Positions 10,241 through 23,710 of a stretch of 64,000 bases of DNA are shown one piece after another. A model generated the notes under the pieces. The model was not told where the DNA came from. It did not search any database and saw nothing but the letters and a program-made list of their open reading frames with translations. The first letter of the stretch is position 1, and each line of letters begins with the position of its first letter. The position numbers and the translations under genes are program-made. Source of the DNA: Burhinus oedicnemus. Its lineage: Eukaryota; Chordata; Aves; Charadriiformes; Burhinidae. The stretch is taken from positions 448,980-512,979 of the forward strand of contig VFFE01006594.1 in NCBI GenBank assembly GCA_008921705.1. Direction: 5' to 3'.

Positions 10241-13200
10241 CTATAATGCATTATTAGCTAATTTCACATCACCCCATCCTACACTGTAAGTAGCAGCTTT
10301 CAAAACCACGTTGTGATCAACACAAGGTGCATCTGGACCAGGCTACCCTGAGACGGTGCTGTCCCTTGCCACAAGAAGAGATGCAGTGTATTATAGGAAA
10401 CACATTGTCATAAGGATCCTGGCCTGCTGGAAAGAAAGAGAAAATTATGTTGAATTAAAATTTCCGCTACAATGGCATGTCCCCATTTGAATTTTATTCC
10501 TAATGCAAATTTCCCACCCAAAACCCTAAAAGTCCTCTTTAATCGATCAGAAGAGACACATGTCAATATTTGCTGTAATTCACTTTTCATTTCTGAGAAT
10601 GAGGGTCCTGGCCAGTTTTGACAAACAGACGATGCCGAGGAGACAATGCCATGGTACTAGAGAGATTTTCTGCAGTTCTTACCTAGACAAGAAATTCTTA
10701 ACAAGACAAGTAGCACCATCCTCTGGACATCAGTGGGAATCGAGCACAAAGCAAACAAGCTGGATTCCTTGCGTAGTGTCGGATTCAGATTTCACCTTCC
10801 GTGAAGTTTCCAATCTCTGCACCACTTGGTGGAGTTCAGCATGAGGTCCTTATCTGCACCATGCTCACCTGTCTCACAAATTTAATTCATGTAAAAGAAG
10901 AGCCACTGGAGCAACAGATTAAAGTTAGAAGGAAGAAGAAATCAGCAGAAGAGATAAAGCCCAGAAAAAGCAATATATACCAGGGTATAAGCAGAGCTCT
11001 TCTGAGAGCTATTTTCCATACTGGTTTACAACTTGTAGATCACTATCATACTCTCCAGATTAACGCTGAGTTACTGAGTCAAAGCACAGCACAGAATTAA
11101 TTTATTCTGAGATTTACATTAAGGAAAGTTTTGACTACACCTTAATATAAAAGCAAATCTTGGTGTTTTTTCTTCATTGAAGAATTTAAGGACCCTGCAG
11201 AGAAAAAAATCCTAACACTGGGAAGACCTATAGTTCAAAACGGTTCCTCTGTCAATAGATTTTAAAAGATCCCAATTTCTTTCTCAGTTATTTTGATGTT
11301 TCTGTTTATTTCAAATCTGTTTTCAAGTTTGCATGTAACTGTGTAAGAACAAAGTAAAAAAGTAAGAGTTTCTTTTAAAAAACAGTGCTAAAAAAGGAGA
11401 ATTTATTCTTGAACAGAAATGGCTGGATTTTTAACTATGATGGAGCAAAAGAAAAGATTTGACTTATCACCCTAATTGGAAAAATCAGTGGGGAGATCCT
11501 GGGAGTAGTTTATCAGAAACAGTCGATAATTTCTTCTTGTCATGATGATGTCTTTAATGACATCTTTCTAAATGATGTAACCTACTTAAACGACAGACTT
11601 TGGGGCCTGGTACCACTCATGTAAGATACAGAAGCAGAGTTCATGGAAGAGGTGAAATTCACAGCTCTGCAACATACAGGAATGGTATATCATCTATAGG
11701 CATTACATTAGGGGACTCCCACAAACGTGTTTGTGAAATTCCGGTGCTTATTTTATAGCTGCTGCAAAATAAAGCACCTTTTGAATACGCAGGGATAGTG
11801 ATAAACCTAGGTCAGATGGGACTGTAAGATCATTCTGGGAGTTTTTCAGACAGTGTCCTGGAAGGAAGATCATTTGGAGTTTTAGGCAAAAAACAAAGAT
11901 CTTAACTTGCAATACAGATCAGAAAGGAGATTCGGCATTCGATTTCCCTTACTACACTGCCTGTGCTAATGTATGAATGGAGATTAGATGATCAGCCTGA
12001 CAGTTTGGTGTCTTCTTCTGTTTCACAAGATCAGATCCAAGCAATAACATTGTCCTTATTGAGAAATATGAGAGTATTTCACACCAACAACTCTCCGCAC
12101 TGGTGATGACTTCTGCCCTCTCCCCATTAGTACCTCCTGCAGAGATGTCCAGCACAGATCAGGCTAGGGTTTGGGGATGGGTCCTTATAAACTTATCTGG
12201 GTCTTTGTGTAATGGCAATAATTTATTATAGTAACAGATAGGACTGTTAGCACCAGACTTGCAGTATTTTTATGTATAAACACATACTGGTTACAGAAAA
12301 AAGCAAAAAGCTCGTATTCACAGATGCAAAGGCATTTTGCCCAACTTTGAACTCACTCAAGACATTGCAGTTGGGAGCAGAGCTGAAAGCGCCGCAGCCC
12401 TGGCCTCTTGCCAGCTCCCTGCCCAGCGCTGATAGCACAGGCTGCTGCCACCACTGACAGACACTCACAACTGGTTCAAGCCTGTGTTATTTGGCTTGGG
12501 GAAGAACTTTTTGCAGCACAGACTGGGAACACTGAAGGAGAGGTTCTGCAGATAACTGCAAACTACCTGAGCCTTGCATGGAAAGAAGGGCAGTTGCTCA
12601 GTTTTGCTTTTCTTGTTGGGTAATTGTGCTCTATCAGAAGGGAGCACATGTACATGTGTATACATACCGAGCTGTACTGTACCTTCCTGTCACCAAAGGA
12701 GAGGACGGATGACCCTACCAGCCTCCAGACGCTCTCCTGTCCAAGTGATGCTGCCCCTGTCCTGATATGGGATGAAGATCTAGTAGTCCATTCTTCCCAT
12801 TTACTGTGCTCTAATCCCACTCCCAAGTGAGCTGCTTTAGAGGTGCGTTCCTTGTACCTACCGTTGCATCAAAATAGAAATGCGTGTCTTCCTCCATCTG
12901 CCATGTACTCTTCCTATAATACCCATCAGTTCCTTGCAGATAAGTTCCTTAAATGGAAACCAACTTAGAGCATGATCAGCCTAAAAATAAAAAACTAAAG
13001 ATGAGGGATTTCAAATCATATGTAGTGCAATGATTGCAATCATCAGATCTAAAGAAGATGAAAACACAAGGCCTTGAGCTGAGCAGTAGCTTCAGGAAGG
13101 ATGAATGTACTGATCACAAAGCTGAAAGAGAAACACATACTTCTGTCTTACCTTCTCTACTCAAAGTGCAGAAAGTGTGACAAATGCACCGTTAAACATA

Positions 13201-14611
13201 TACTACTTATGTGTTTTTCTGCTCTTGCTGTCTAGCTCCTGTGTGCTGCTACAGTGTTTATAGCTGGCTTTCTTTTGCTGAAGTTAAAAAGCAGCTTGCC
13301 CACCTCCCATTTCTTGAATGTCACTTTTGCTCAGCCTTCCTTTACAACGGTTTCCTAAAATCTCTCAAATGGCTTGGGGGTTGTTTAAAAAATACAGAAT
13401 TTATTTTAATCACCTTTTTTTCCTAGAATGTTTCAGCCACTGGAAGTGGAATCGGAGCATCAAGGGCACAGGGGTTTGGGGAGATAACCGTCCTTAACTA
13501 GTGCCGGAAACCTTTGGTCTCAAGCTTCACAGCTCATTACATACTGAGATGTGAGAAAATATGTTATGGCCTGGAGGGATGAGGGGCTCACTTACTAATT
13601 TTGCTCTTTGAATGATGCACCTTCCTCTTGGGAAGAGGTACACTGAGCTCTTCGGTGCACAGTTCATACACAGGTCAAGTACCCAGCAGCTTTTAGCCAG
13701 AATGTTGTAGGATGAAGACACACAAAATCATCTCTCCCACAGCCCAGTCAAACGAGAATTCTCCAGGTGACATGTTACCCTGCTCCAGCCTCCAGTTGTA
13801 ATGGGAGAATTGCACTGAAACAGAAAACCAGCTGGAAATCCAGTGGTCTCAGACATCCTAAAAATGTTCCCGGTAATTTCTGTTCTTGTGTCTGGCTGAA
13901 AAGAGCTGCAAATATTTCTGAGTACTTTTCTAAATTACTAGATTTTTAGTGTGTGGTAGTAGACACTGCAAACTAGAGGGACAGTGCTTGAAATACTTGT
14001 CCTAACCAACAGGAGGGCAGGGGATCAAACAGGTGATCATCTTGGTTCTGGAAAGGACCACTGAGATGGACCTGCTTCTGCAGCATCCCGAGGTTCAGAA
14101 CAGGCTGTAGCCAAAGGCTCCAATTCCCTCTTCTGCAAAAAAGCAGTCTGCAACAGCTCTGCCTTCACAGCTCCGCTCTTGGTCCAGCACTAACCTGGAA
14201 GGAGCTGGGGGAGGGAGAAGGCAGCAGGAGCCACAGGGGATGTGGTGCTGATGATGGACCATCAGGCCTTTTATCCAACAGGGATTACTTCTTCCCCAAG
14301 GAGGGTGGTTTATGGTTTCCATTCTTCCATCACAAACCTCACCTTAATGTCTACCTGAGGAATCACAGCAGCTGAATCCCCCAAAGTGACTTCAGTAATT
14401 GTTTGTTCTGCTAGACTTCTGAGCCGTTTAGAGCTGAATTCCTCTTCCATCTCCAAAACAGCAGTCTGAATTTCTCTAGTTTAATGATGCTGTATCTTAC
14501 TGTCCATTGGGCAGAAAGTTCCAAATATCATAATTCTTCCCCTGCATTTACTGCACAGTTACATTGAAAGAAAGTGTATCACCACTAAGTCTTGTTTTCT
14601 CTACGTTGCAG
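10241..14611. other. Unique non-coding sequence
   Basis: No recognisable gene or repeat. Several overlapping short frames between 12250 and 12830 occur on both strands and share no motif with any family I know. Confidence 0.5.
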
Positions 14612-14694
14612 ACTGCTTATGTAGCTATTCAAGACTATTTTTGTTACTGTTGCAGCCACAAAACTCTAGATGATGCTAACAGAGTTGCTATGGT
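14612..14694 (+). other. Speculative 83-bp internal exon
   Basis: A pyrimidine-rich acceptor, TTGTTTTCTCTACGTTGCAG, ends at 14611. A GTAAGT donor begins at 14695. The 83 bases between have one fully open plus-strand frame, starting in phase 0 and ending in phase 2. It would encode about 27 residues including AYVAIQDYF and KTLDDANRVAM. A second acceptor-like CAG lies at 14653-14655 in the same frame. I do not recognise the peptide, there is no neighbouring exon to support it, and an 83-base open frame by chance is common. Confidence 0.15.
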
Positions 14695-14700
14695 GTAAGT

Positions 14701-16874
14701 AAAGGCAGAGTTTTCCTCATCCTAGAAAACTCCTGTAAGCTTCATACTGTGATCTTTTGCAAATCCTCTCCTCTGTGGTGGTCTGTTGAAGTAGATATAC
14801 TTCCAAATGTATGGCATTTGAAAACCAAGAGCTCTACATATGCTATAATTACACTTATTTTGTCAAGGTCTGTGCTACTCTGAAATGCTTGCAGTAGGTC
14901 ACAATCCAGCATATCCTATAAGGCAGCATCAATTTCTAAGAAAGCAGATTAACATAGTAAATATATTTCCTTACTACTCTGCACAGGCACATTAGTGAAA
15001 TATTCAGCAATGAACCATCTTACTATTTTCCATGAGCTATTTAGAACACAGCATTATTACACTCCCACAGGAGCTGTCTCGGTGAATGCAGTACACCCAT
15101 TAAGGAGAAAGTAGGTCCCACAGTGGGCACTGGACAAGAAACTGGATCCTTGTAACTTTGCCAGGCTGCTCCAACAAGCCTTCTTCTCCCTCTCATAAAC
15201 AATAAGATGAAAAGGATTTATCTGTTTACCAACTACAGGTCAGAATTCCTTTGAAATATCTGGGTCTACTCTAGGGAAAAAGAAAAAGTTAATACTTTCC
15301 TTAACTTCTTTGCATAAGCCTTTGTGTTCATCTCCTCCTGCTATTTTTTATTTGTCAGGTCCCTTAAGGCTGTTTCTATATGCATCTAAGCACATCACAG
15401 CTTAACCACAAAGGTTTCCCATTTACCAGTAATATTAGTAATTCTCTTCTTATAAGTACGAGAAACATTGTGTCCTTTGACATTTCAGTGATGCATTAGC
15501 CTGTTGTCTGGAATATAAATGTGAGCTGAGAACTGATTTTGCAACAGAGAGTAGATTAACATTTTCTTTGAAAAGTTGTTCAACGTTTTTAAGTTCTGCT
15601 TCCAGCTTTTCCACTGGACAGGCAGAATTTGGCATGATTACACATCTTTGAATGAGGAGAGTACTTCAATGTGAACGTTACCTTACAGAAATTACTACTA
15701 CAACGGCCAGGAAAGTAATTTTCAAGTGAAATTACTTGTATTAGGTACCTGGCCTTAAGGTAACTGTTGCTTCCTCTAAGCAGAACATGCCGAGCTAAAC
15801 TGCACCGACCTCACTAAGCAGACCCATTAAAACTCAAGACTGCTAGCATATTGCTTCCTTTGTATGAACACTGTATGTCAAAAAACAGGATGTACATGCG
15901 TAGGTTCAATTTTTTTTTTTTAAAAGCTTATTTACAGAAAAAGCGAACAGAGGATTTTCAGACTAACGTCAGACCCCTACTGCAGAAGGCTGTTCTCTCC
16001 CTGTGCATTCCATGGATGAGCCCTCACACTTCCAGAGAAGAGACCTAACTCACATTCCCTGAACTTCCCTCTGGAGGAATTTATTGGTCTTCACTGATTG
16101 CCTGGGCCTCCTGTCTTAGACACCCTAGAATTAGACATGGAAAGTTCAGCAGTGTCTCCTCCATTGACTCCCCAAAATCATGCTCCACTTTTTTCTTTTT
16201 TTTTAAAAAAAAAGAACTGAAAACACAGATGTGGTTATAGTGCTGATGTGGTAACCACAGTCTGAGTTAACTTTTCTCATTAAAATCTTTAACTTAAGCA
16301 AACAATGAACCACGTCTTCCAACACATCATAAGAAACTATGTTCTTCTGGGTAAGTTGAACTCTCCTCTGCTTGAGTACTTCAACCCCAGCATAGTTCAC
16401 TTTATTAAAAAAGCAGTGAGTCATGTTCACACCGTGACTGTAGCTATATGCTTTCTCCTAAATTAATGGCAAATCTTTCTCTGCAGTCACATATTTTCAA
16501 AGTGTTATTTCAATGATAGTGATATGACTTAAGGGAGGTAGTTAATAGACCTGACATGTCTGAAGAAGTTAATGAAAAGGAGTACGTTACTTCTTTTAGA
16601 GCAGCAAGCTCAGTAGCATCAGTTGCTCTATAATTCCATATTGTCTGGCACATGTGAGGCATGTAACTGCAAAGCAATGCTAAGGGAGGATCGGTTTTGC
16701 CCACATCTCAATTCACCACTATCTATAAGCACAGGTTTCAAAAGCTTTCTGAATCTGGGTCTCAATTATAAATTAAATAGTGTTATGGGAGGATGAAGGG
16801 GAGTTTGAAGCTTTCCATTTAAATAGTCTTTGCAGGTAAGATAATTCAGGCTTGCTTTTCCCTGGTGCAGCTGT
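14701..16874. other. Unique non-coding sequence
   Basis: AT-rich unique sequence with short T- and A-runs near 15910 and 16195-16212. No gene or repeat family was recognised. Confidence 0.5.
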
Positions 16875-18409
16875 ATGCAATTTCCAGTCAATAAGCTGAG
16901 CAAACGGCATCTGCTCGCAATAAAGCAACCAGCAACAGCCACAGCAACTGATAAAGAAGCAGAAACATGTCCTAGCAGGGATTGCCCTCTTCCACAAAAG
17001 CCTTTGGGGCCAGGCTTATGTAGGGGAGACCACACACGCACAAGGGAGGCAACAAGTTCCCTGTGGCCCCGGGGCTCCTGCTCCTCCCAGCAGCACCGCC
17101 TTGGCAGCCAGCACCCCAGGGAAAGCAGCACGAGGTGCAAGAGGTGGCAGCAACCTCTGCTCTTGGAGGAGTCGGGTACGGGTGACGACATGACACTGGG
17201 CTGCTCTCTGCTGTGCTGGTGGGGGATGTTACCTCCCTGGGGCCAACAGCCTTTCGCAGCCCTTTCCCGCCATGTACAGATGCCTTTCTTCAACTCAGCC
17301 TCTTTTCCTGACCCCTTGTCAACGACCACTCCTCCTTTCCTTATTCTTTTATTCAGTTTCTTCTGTTTAATATACTTGTTACAGGACTCAGCAGGCCTAG
17401 AACTCCCTCGCCATTAAGTGAAAAACAAAACCACAACCTAACATGGCTCTTTTCTCAGCTGGTTCCCACTCCTTATCTTCTTCAGCTGTCTTGAGGTGAC
17501 CCCTCCAAAGCAGGACTTTACTGTCTAACTGCTTTGGCACAGAAAGGACCCAGATGTTTGTCAGCAGCATTACACAAACGAGCAAGAAGCAACCCAAGAA
17601 TGTTTTTTCCATGTCTTGCACCTTTGCTCATCCTTTTAAAACTTTAGATAGCAAAACAGGCATATGGGCCATTGTAAATCTATCTGGCCCGAGGGACGAA
17701 GTACCAGTATCTTCTGGTGCGCTGCACAACTGGGCAACAAAGCACACACACCTACGGTTGAGACTGGTGTCTTCTTGTGCCAATACAACATCAGGTGCTG
17801 ACTCTTCCGTCATTCTTTCTCAGCCACTTGTGCTTGCGGTTATGAGTCTTAATCAGCAGCAAGGATCCAGTCCAGCGCTTGGTTCCCAAGCAAAAATCAC
17901 AGCAAAGCTGGAAGAGGCAGGATCAGCCCCCTGGGAGTTTCAAAAACAGCGCCCTTCATTAACTTCTCAGTGGCTGTGGTTTTTAGAGGAGAAAAATCAT
18001 CTCTTTCAACATCATGGTGAAAAAAAAAATAGTGAAATACATAGACTTTGAAGTGGTGGGGAAGTACCATTACCCATTCACAGACGACAGTCTGGCATTC
18101 ATTACATGTGACAGGGAGGCTGCGTGCGGCACTGCATGTAAGGACACATTTCCTACAGAGAGCAGGAAAGGCACATGCTTCACACTCACGTGCCACACAA
18201 GCTACTTTCACACAAGCTGGCTGGCTGGCTCTTACTGTCCCCTGCTCTGGGAGCTCATCCCTCTGCCCTTTCTTCTTTCTAGGACATCTCAGTGCTGGCC
18301 AAAAGTTTATCACGCAGGCTTGTGGATTGTTATCCAGCGTTGGCTTTCTCCATTCAGCTTCTTAGAGCAAACTTTTGCTTCTGCTAGCTTTCATCTCCTA
18401 TATACTTGA
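16875..18409. other. Cluster of long unassigned open frames, both strands
   Basis: Three plus-strand frames of 180, 165 and 131 codons lie at 16875-17417, 17554-18051 and 18014-18409. They overlap minus-strand frames of 187 codons (16766-17329) and 138 codons (17897-18313). Apart from CR1, these are the longest open frames in the window. The translations show no signal peptide, repeated domain or catalytic motif I recognise. The first plus frame ends in a hydrophobic stretch (residues about 155-170) that comes from a T-rich tract. The region is locally GC-richer, which lowers stop frequency in all frames. It could be a non-coding transcript, a decayed unknown element or chance. Confidence 0.2.
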
Positions 18410-19473
18410 AAGACCAAATTCCTTGATCTAGCTGTATTTTCCGTAACCCCAATCCCTGACAGCATAATCAGTCGCTCTGATTTTTACTAGGAATACTTGA
18501 TTCATCATCAACACCCCATATCTTTTCCCTGCCCCTACTACTATTCCTTTGTTAAGCCGTAGGTTTATTACAAATTCTGTAATATAGGCAGGAATCCTTG
18601 AAATGTTAAGCTGTCTTTCAAAAGTTAAGAGCTAAGCCAGCTCTTAAAAAGATGGATCTGTATTTAGACTGTCTAAGAAATTCCAGTACCTACTAATTGA
18701 TAACAGAATATTGGTTGAGCAGATGATGAACAGTAATAGTAAAAGCAAAGGTTTTAGCTTTATCATTGCATTTCCTATTTAGTCAGAGTTTATTTTCTCT
18801 CCTTGAAGACTGTGTCAGCATTGTTTGCATTGGATACTGTAGTTAACCTGCACAGCCTGTTACCAAAGACATTCATGAGGATACAGTAAGTCAAAGAAAT
18901 ACCACAAACAAAAGAAAGAGAAGACGGTGACTTAGTGTGACGCCTGGGACTACTCTCCCCTTTTCTCGGCTCTGCAGATTATTTGTTTCCCTGCTACAAG
19001 CCTAGCAGCAGACTCACCTTGCCTGCAGAGCCCTGAACAGCCATAATCCTACAGAACTGGGGACTGCTCAGTTCACTAGAAAATTTCCAGACCAGAGGGC
19101 ACACACTAGGGATAGGAAAGAATATCCCTTGTCTTACATCCAGTGGCATTAGGGACAGCAAAATCATCATATTCCCACAGGGTTCCCTGCTGGAGCAGAT
19201 CCCAGGAGGAGGTTTAACATGCTTCCTATCTTCCCCAAAACTGCACCCATCCAAAACCCGTGCATTCCCCTTGTCATCCTCTGCCAGCCCCCACCAAGCC
19301 TCCCCACCTGCCTACGCAGAGATCTGACGGGCTGTGGGGATCTCAGGGGCTTGTGGGCAAGCAATTATGAATGGATTTTGGATCCTGGATGAAAGAGCTT
19401 AACAACAACTGCTCCAGCCTTTCTGAGGGAAACACCGAGAAGCCAGATCCTAATCTCCCAATCTTGTCCTGAC
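18410..19473. other. Unique non-coding sequence
   Basis: No recognisable gene, repeat or RNA. Confidence 0.5.
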
Positions 19474-19615
19474 AGTGTGATCTTGCGTCAGTCACTGCCA
19501 TTCGTGTGTTCAGATTTCTGCAGCACCAAAGAAAGCCTGATAGTGCTCATTTACCTATAGAACTGTGGGGATGCAGTGTGGATTAATTAGTACTTGCACA
19601 GCACTCTGAGAACAA
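19474..19615 (+). repeat. MIR-type SINE relic
   Basis: The order of phrases follows the MIR core and 3' part in the plus sense. GTGTGATCTTGCGTCAGTCACT corresponds to the TGTGACCTTGGGCAAGTCACTT core. It is followed by a TTCAGATTTCTGCAGC segment (the CTCAGTTTCCYCATCTG phrase). GGATTAATTAGTACTTGCAC and CAGCACTCTGAGAAC then correspond to GGATTAAATGAGTTAATA and AGCGCTTTGAGA. Divergence is high, as expected for an amniote-age insertion. Confidence 0.72.
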
Positions 19616-22600
19616 AGCGGCCTCATACTACTATACCTTCAAGCCAAAGTCACCTCTGAGCTCAGCGGTGGATTTGGTCTATCATTCCCAAGTATTGCTT
19701 TTCACTTAAATAATAGTGATTTCAGCCATTCCCAATTTCAGAACCTGTTGGGGACTGATTCCATGAAATGGGTATTAAAACTGCTTTTGACCTTCTTCCA
19801 TGAAAGTAGAAAGATTAAATACACACATTTACCAGTTAGTAAGGACCATTCCAGCAATGCTCCTATTACAGAACTGTTCATCTTAAGTACTGTATTATCT
19901 GTTTTACATGCTCTAACTGTCTCCCTATGGCATATGGAGGAAAAAAAAAAAAAGTAATTCTGTAAGAAAAACCCTTCAAGTGTTCTTTTTTCCCCTGGTT
20001 AAAGTAAAAAGAATTTCAGCAAACAGTACTTTCTCTGCATTGTTGGGATTTAGGCAGAATCTGAGCTCCCCCTGCTGTTTGCAAAAAATTGACGTATGGC
20101 TGAGCTAAATGAATTCTTAATATCGAGTTTCTCTGGCCAAGAGCAGTCCCTGGGGATCCCACTATTCCGTCTTTGGCTCAGGCTGCCACATGGAAAGACA
20201 TAAGTAGCTAGATTTCAGTCAAAGCCTGTTCTTGCAGTCCCACCTTTGAATACGGAAAGTATTACATTCAGAAGCAGGGAAGATAGCCGTGTGTAAAAAC
20301 AGCTATTTGATGTATGAGTCAGAAGAGGAGGACATTTATGCGAGTTCAAAAAGGTGTTGACCTTAAACCATCCTCTAATCTGTAGCCAGAAGTAGATCCA
20401 GCCCTTTTATAGTAGGCAATATTCCCAGCAACACTCCCAGGGCCTGAGCCGAGGCTGCGTGACACTGAAATTACTACATCCTTCATGCAAGCAGTAAGTC
20501 TGCCCGTGGAAAGATATGCTTTATATATGTGAAAATATTATGAGCTGATGTTGTTGGAAGAAAACCCAGTCCCCCTGCTAGAACAGCTCTAAGTCAACAG
20601 GGCGCAGGCCTGCACTAGGGATATCAACAATTTGGGGATGCTCACCTTGACAGAAATGGAGTCCAGTTATCACGAGCCAAGGGTTTCAACTCTCATTATT
20701 AAAACGCCTCGGGCACCTTGGTGTGTGGTATGAATTCCCCTTAGATTAACCAGTCATTGCCCTCAGTCTTTTAATTCGCTCATCAAAGAGGCAGACACCT
20801 CTGAACTGCTCTCCAGGGGAGGCTAAATCAGATGCTCTGAATCACCCTCTGGAAGAGGCCCTTGTGCTGCCCAGGCGGGAAGAGCGTGGCAGATCCTGAG
20901 CCAGCTGAGACACACCAGTGCCTTCAGCACCAGCCCTTGAGCTCCCCACCTCATTTGGTGCTTTTGAAAAATAGTGTCTTTTACTGATGTTAACACTAAG
21001 GGGGAAGGAAAAGGGGGGGGGGGGAGAAAAAAGAGAGTTCTTCTAATAAAGATTCCCAAATGCTAAAATATTTTCCTGTTTTTCTGGTTATATGTCAGGT
21101 CTCGTTAGGCTGTGTTAATGAACTTGTTCCAGGCAAGTTTTGGCATAGTTGTTTGTGGTTTTGCCTAACACATGTGAAAGGGCTGGCTAAGCCTGGCTTA
21201 TTTTCAAGTTAGTTTAACAATCAGAAGAGTTGGGTGGGAATATAAAAGGAGAAACAGCTTGCAGTTTGAGATTCGATACTTGCTGTATAACAGCAAGGAA
21301 AAAAAAAAAAAGAAAGCACTGTTCTGCACTTCAGTTTGATCCTCATCACAGCACAATGACGCATCACTCTTTTAAGGGGGATTCGGTACAGTTTTGTCTA
21401 CATTTGCGTTCCATTTTAAAGAGCAGGAATCAGAAGCTACCTCACGTAAATCCTGCTGCGCTGTTGATGCAGAAAGCACTTACACCAGTACAGCCATCTT
21501 GGCAGAGCCTTGTCATTCCTAGAAAGTTTTAGTAGATTAGATACATCTTTGTGATACGGGCAGAAAGGTCACACAGCACTTGTTTTCTTTGGAAGAATCC
21601 CCAGCTTCCAAGTACATGCGGCATGAAAGGAGCTGGGTACAAACAGCAAATGGAGATAAACAAATCAATGAGGGCTGCCGAAGCAAGAGTTGGGTGTCAT
21701 CGGTATTCTTGAGATCTCACCCCAGCTACCCTGGCCACTGTGCTTTCCTGGAATATCAGCGTCTGTTTCTGAAGAAAATAAAGTTAGTGACACTGAGGGA
21801 AAAAAACTTCAAATCCTAAACTTTGTCTACTGCAACAGAGCTATTCTGCAAGAGAAACTGAAATCTGTAACAGCATCTGGATGATAACAGAGGGGATGAG
21901 TCACCCACACATTGCTACTGCTTGCTTCGTTTATGTTTCCCATACCACTTTGAGTCTTTCCATTATTCATTTATATTTATTTTACAGCATCAGGGTTGCA
22001 AAAACTGAGAGCTGTTACAAAAACAAGGTCAATGCCCCACTGAGTGCAGAGTTTAGCAAAACTATCCGTGCAGCTGAACTCTATTCTGCAATCCTCATAT
22101 TTCAATGAGCTGTAAGAGCCCAAACCAGCTGCCAGATTGCAATATTCACGGGCAGTACAGCAAGGTTTGCTAGATCTTCGTGTCTTCCTAAGGAATCAGG
22201 CATCCTCATCCAGCTACTATGTACACCATCAAAAATCTAAATAAATTAGAGATGTAAATATTTCCACTTCTCTTTTAGTACTCAGATACACAACATGCAC
22301 TGTGTGGAACACCCTGCTAATACTGAAAAGCTAAATGAAAGCTGTACCACTCACGAGCCATGTTTGACAAGCCGGTACTACTGTCACTGATAGCTAGCAG
22401 TCACTCTGATCCTACAGAACTGTCTCTGACAGTATTTCTTTGCCCCACCATTTTTCAGGTGACAAACTCCTGGTGGATTAGGAAGAAGAGGTTTATCGCT
22501 ACCACCTTGTTTCTATCTATGCCTTAACTATCCCCTTATATACCACTACTGTAGGTCTCTCCAGCTCCAACAAGTATTTCTCAAATCAATTTAGCAGTAT

Positions 22601-23404
22601 CACTGTACTAACAGCTATCAAAATCCTCTGGTTTTACCATCAGGCAAAGAACATCTTTCCATTCCTATTCCTTCCTCTAGCACAATGGCAAACAGCACCC
22701 AGTAGTTTTCTCTTACCACACCTTAATTAACAACAAATAGGCTCCCTTCACCATTTTTTCTACCCACCAACCTCAGCAGGCACTAGAGGTGCTTAACTAA
22801 GACCTGAGCACCCTGGCCACATCGAGCATTATCACACAGACCAATAAACACAGCTACACCACATGGCATATTGGCAGCACAGGGAGGCACCAGGGAAAGC
22901 CTGTAGCATCCTTTAACACAAAGTTGTTTAACCTGCCCCAGAGCAACACCACTGTCCTTTCTTTACACCCTTTGGGCACTTGCATCCAGGTTTCCTAAAA
23001 ACTGGCAGTGTAAACACAGCTGCGGACTTGGGCTCTCTTGAAGCCTCATTATTGCAGTTCAATTGTTGCTGGCTTTTTTTCCTCCAAGTTTCCCAATTAC
23101 CTCCAACCTCTATGTTGTTATAAACTAATTAGGCTTTAATAAGTCAGAAAAGGAGGCAGATTAGGATAATTAGGCCCTGTGATTGATTACTGGGGCTGTT
23201 GTGGAATACACCAGGTGAAAGGCAATGAAGGAGAGAGTCAGTATTTGCAAAGGGTAGACAGGGTTAGGAAAACAGACACACAGACTAGCCCCAGTAAATA
23301 TTAGTCTTGAGCTAAGCTCAGTCAATTCATGGTAAAAAGCCTCTAGCACAGATACATCCTTTTCTGGTTGCAAAGGACAAGCCAAAGGCTTAAACTTCCC
23401 AGGT
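19616..23404. other. Unique non-coding sequence with homopolymers
   Basis: No gene recognised. It contains A13 runs at 19941-19953 and 21299-21311 and a G12 run at 21013-21024. None of the short open frames is supported. Confidence 0.5.
21013..21024. repeat. G12 homopolymer
   Basis: Twelve consecutive G residues in a purine-rich stretch. It is prone to length error in sequencing and could form a G-rich structure only with additional G runs. One further short G run (GGGG) lies just upstream. Confidence 0.8.
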
Positions 23405-23710
23405 GTGGGCTCTCAGCGTTTCAGCAAACACGCTTGTCTCTCCCCCTTGCTGAGATGGGAGCCTGCGGGGAGCGGTGACGGCAGCGCTCCGTCCTCTGTA
23501 TCAGCCTGTTGCACAGGCAGCACAGGAACGAGAAAAACCCGAGCCCTCCTTGGCTTTCCCCGCCTTGAGAGCTTCCGGCGAGGCTTTGAGTCAGCCAGAA
23601 ATACCTGCCCCTGTGGCCCATCACACCAAGCGCTTGCAACCACCCAGCCAGAAGGTCTTCAGGCAAACACCCCAGAACAGAGCCAGCTCTGTGCTCACGT
23701 ACAGGTGAGT
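23405..23710 (+). promoter_or_regulatory. CpG-rich patch, candidate first exon or promoter
   Basis: The stretch 23461-23580 contains ten CpG dinucleotides in 120 bp, while the surrounding kilobases have very few. An open frame of 77 codons starts at 23475, and a second frame is open from 23405. At the downstream edge CAG at 23702-23704 is followed by GTGAGT at 23705-23710, a very strong splice-donor match. An AP-1/MAF-type TGAGTCA lies at 23587-23593. Together this fits an unmethylated promoter-proximal first exon. No TATA box, recognised peptide or downstream exon was found, so it may equally be an isolated enhancer-like CpG patch. Confidence 0.3.

Noticed and set aside
11800..11880. Another CR1 relic (GGTCAGATGGGACTGTAAGATC phrase)
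   Set aside because: Only one short phrase resembles a CR1 3' UTR; coding and terminal repeat signals are missing.
15450..15635. 61-codon minus-strand Glu/Leu-rich frame as a coiled-coil exon
   Set aside because: The peptide is suggestive at the start, but no convincing splice sites flank it and it matches no family I know.
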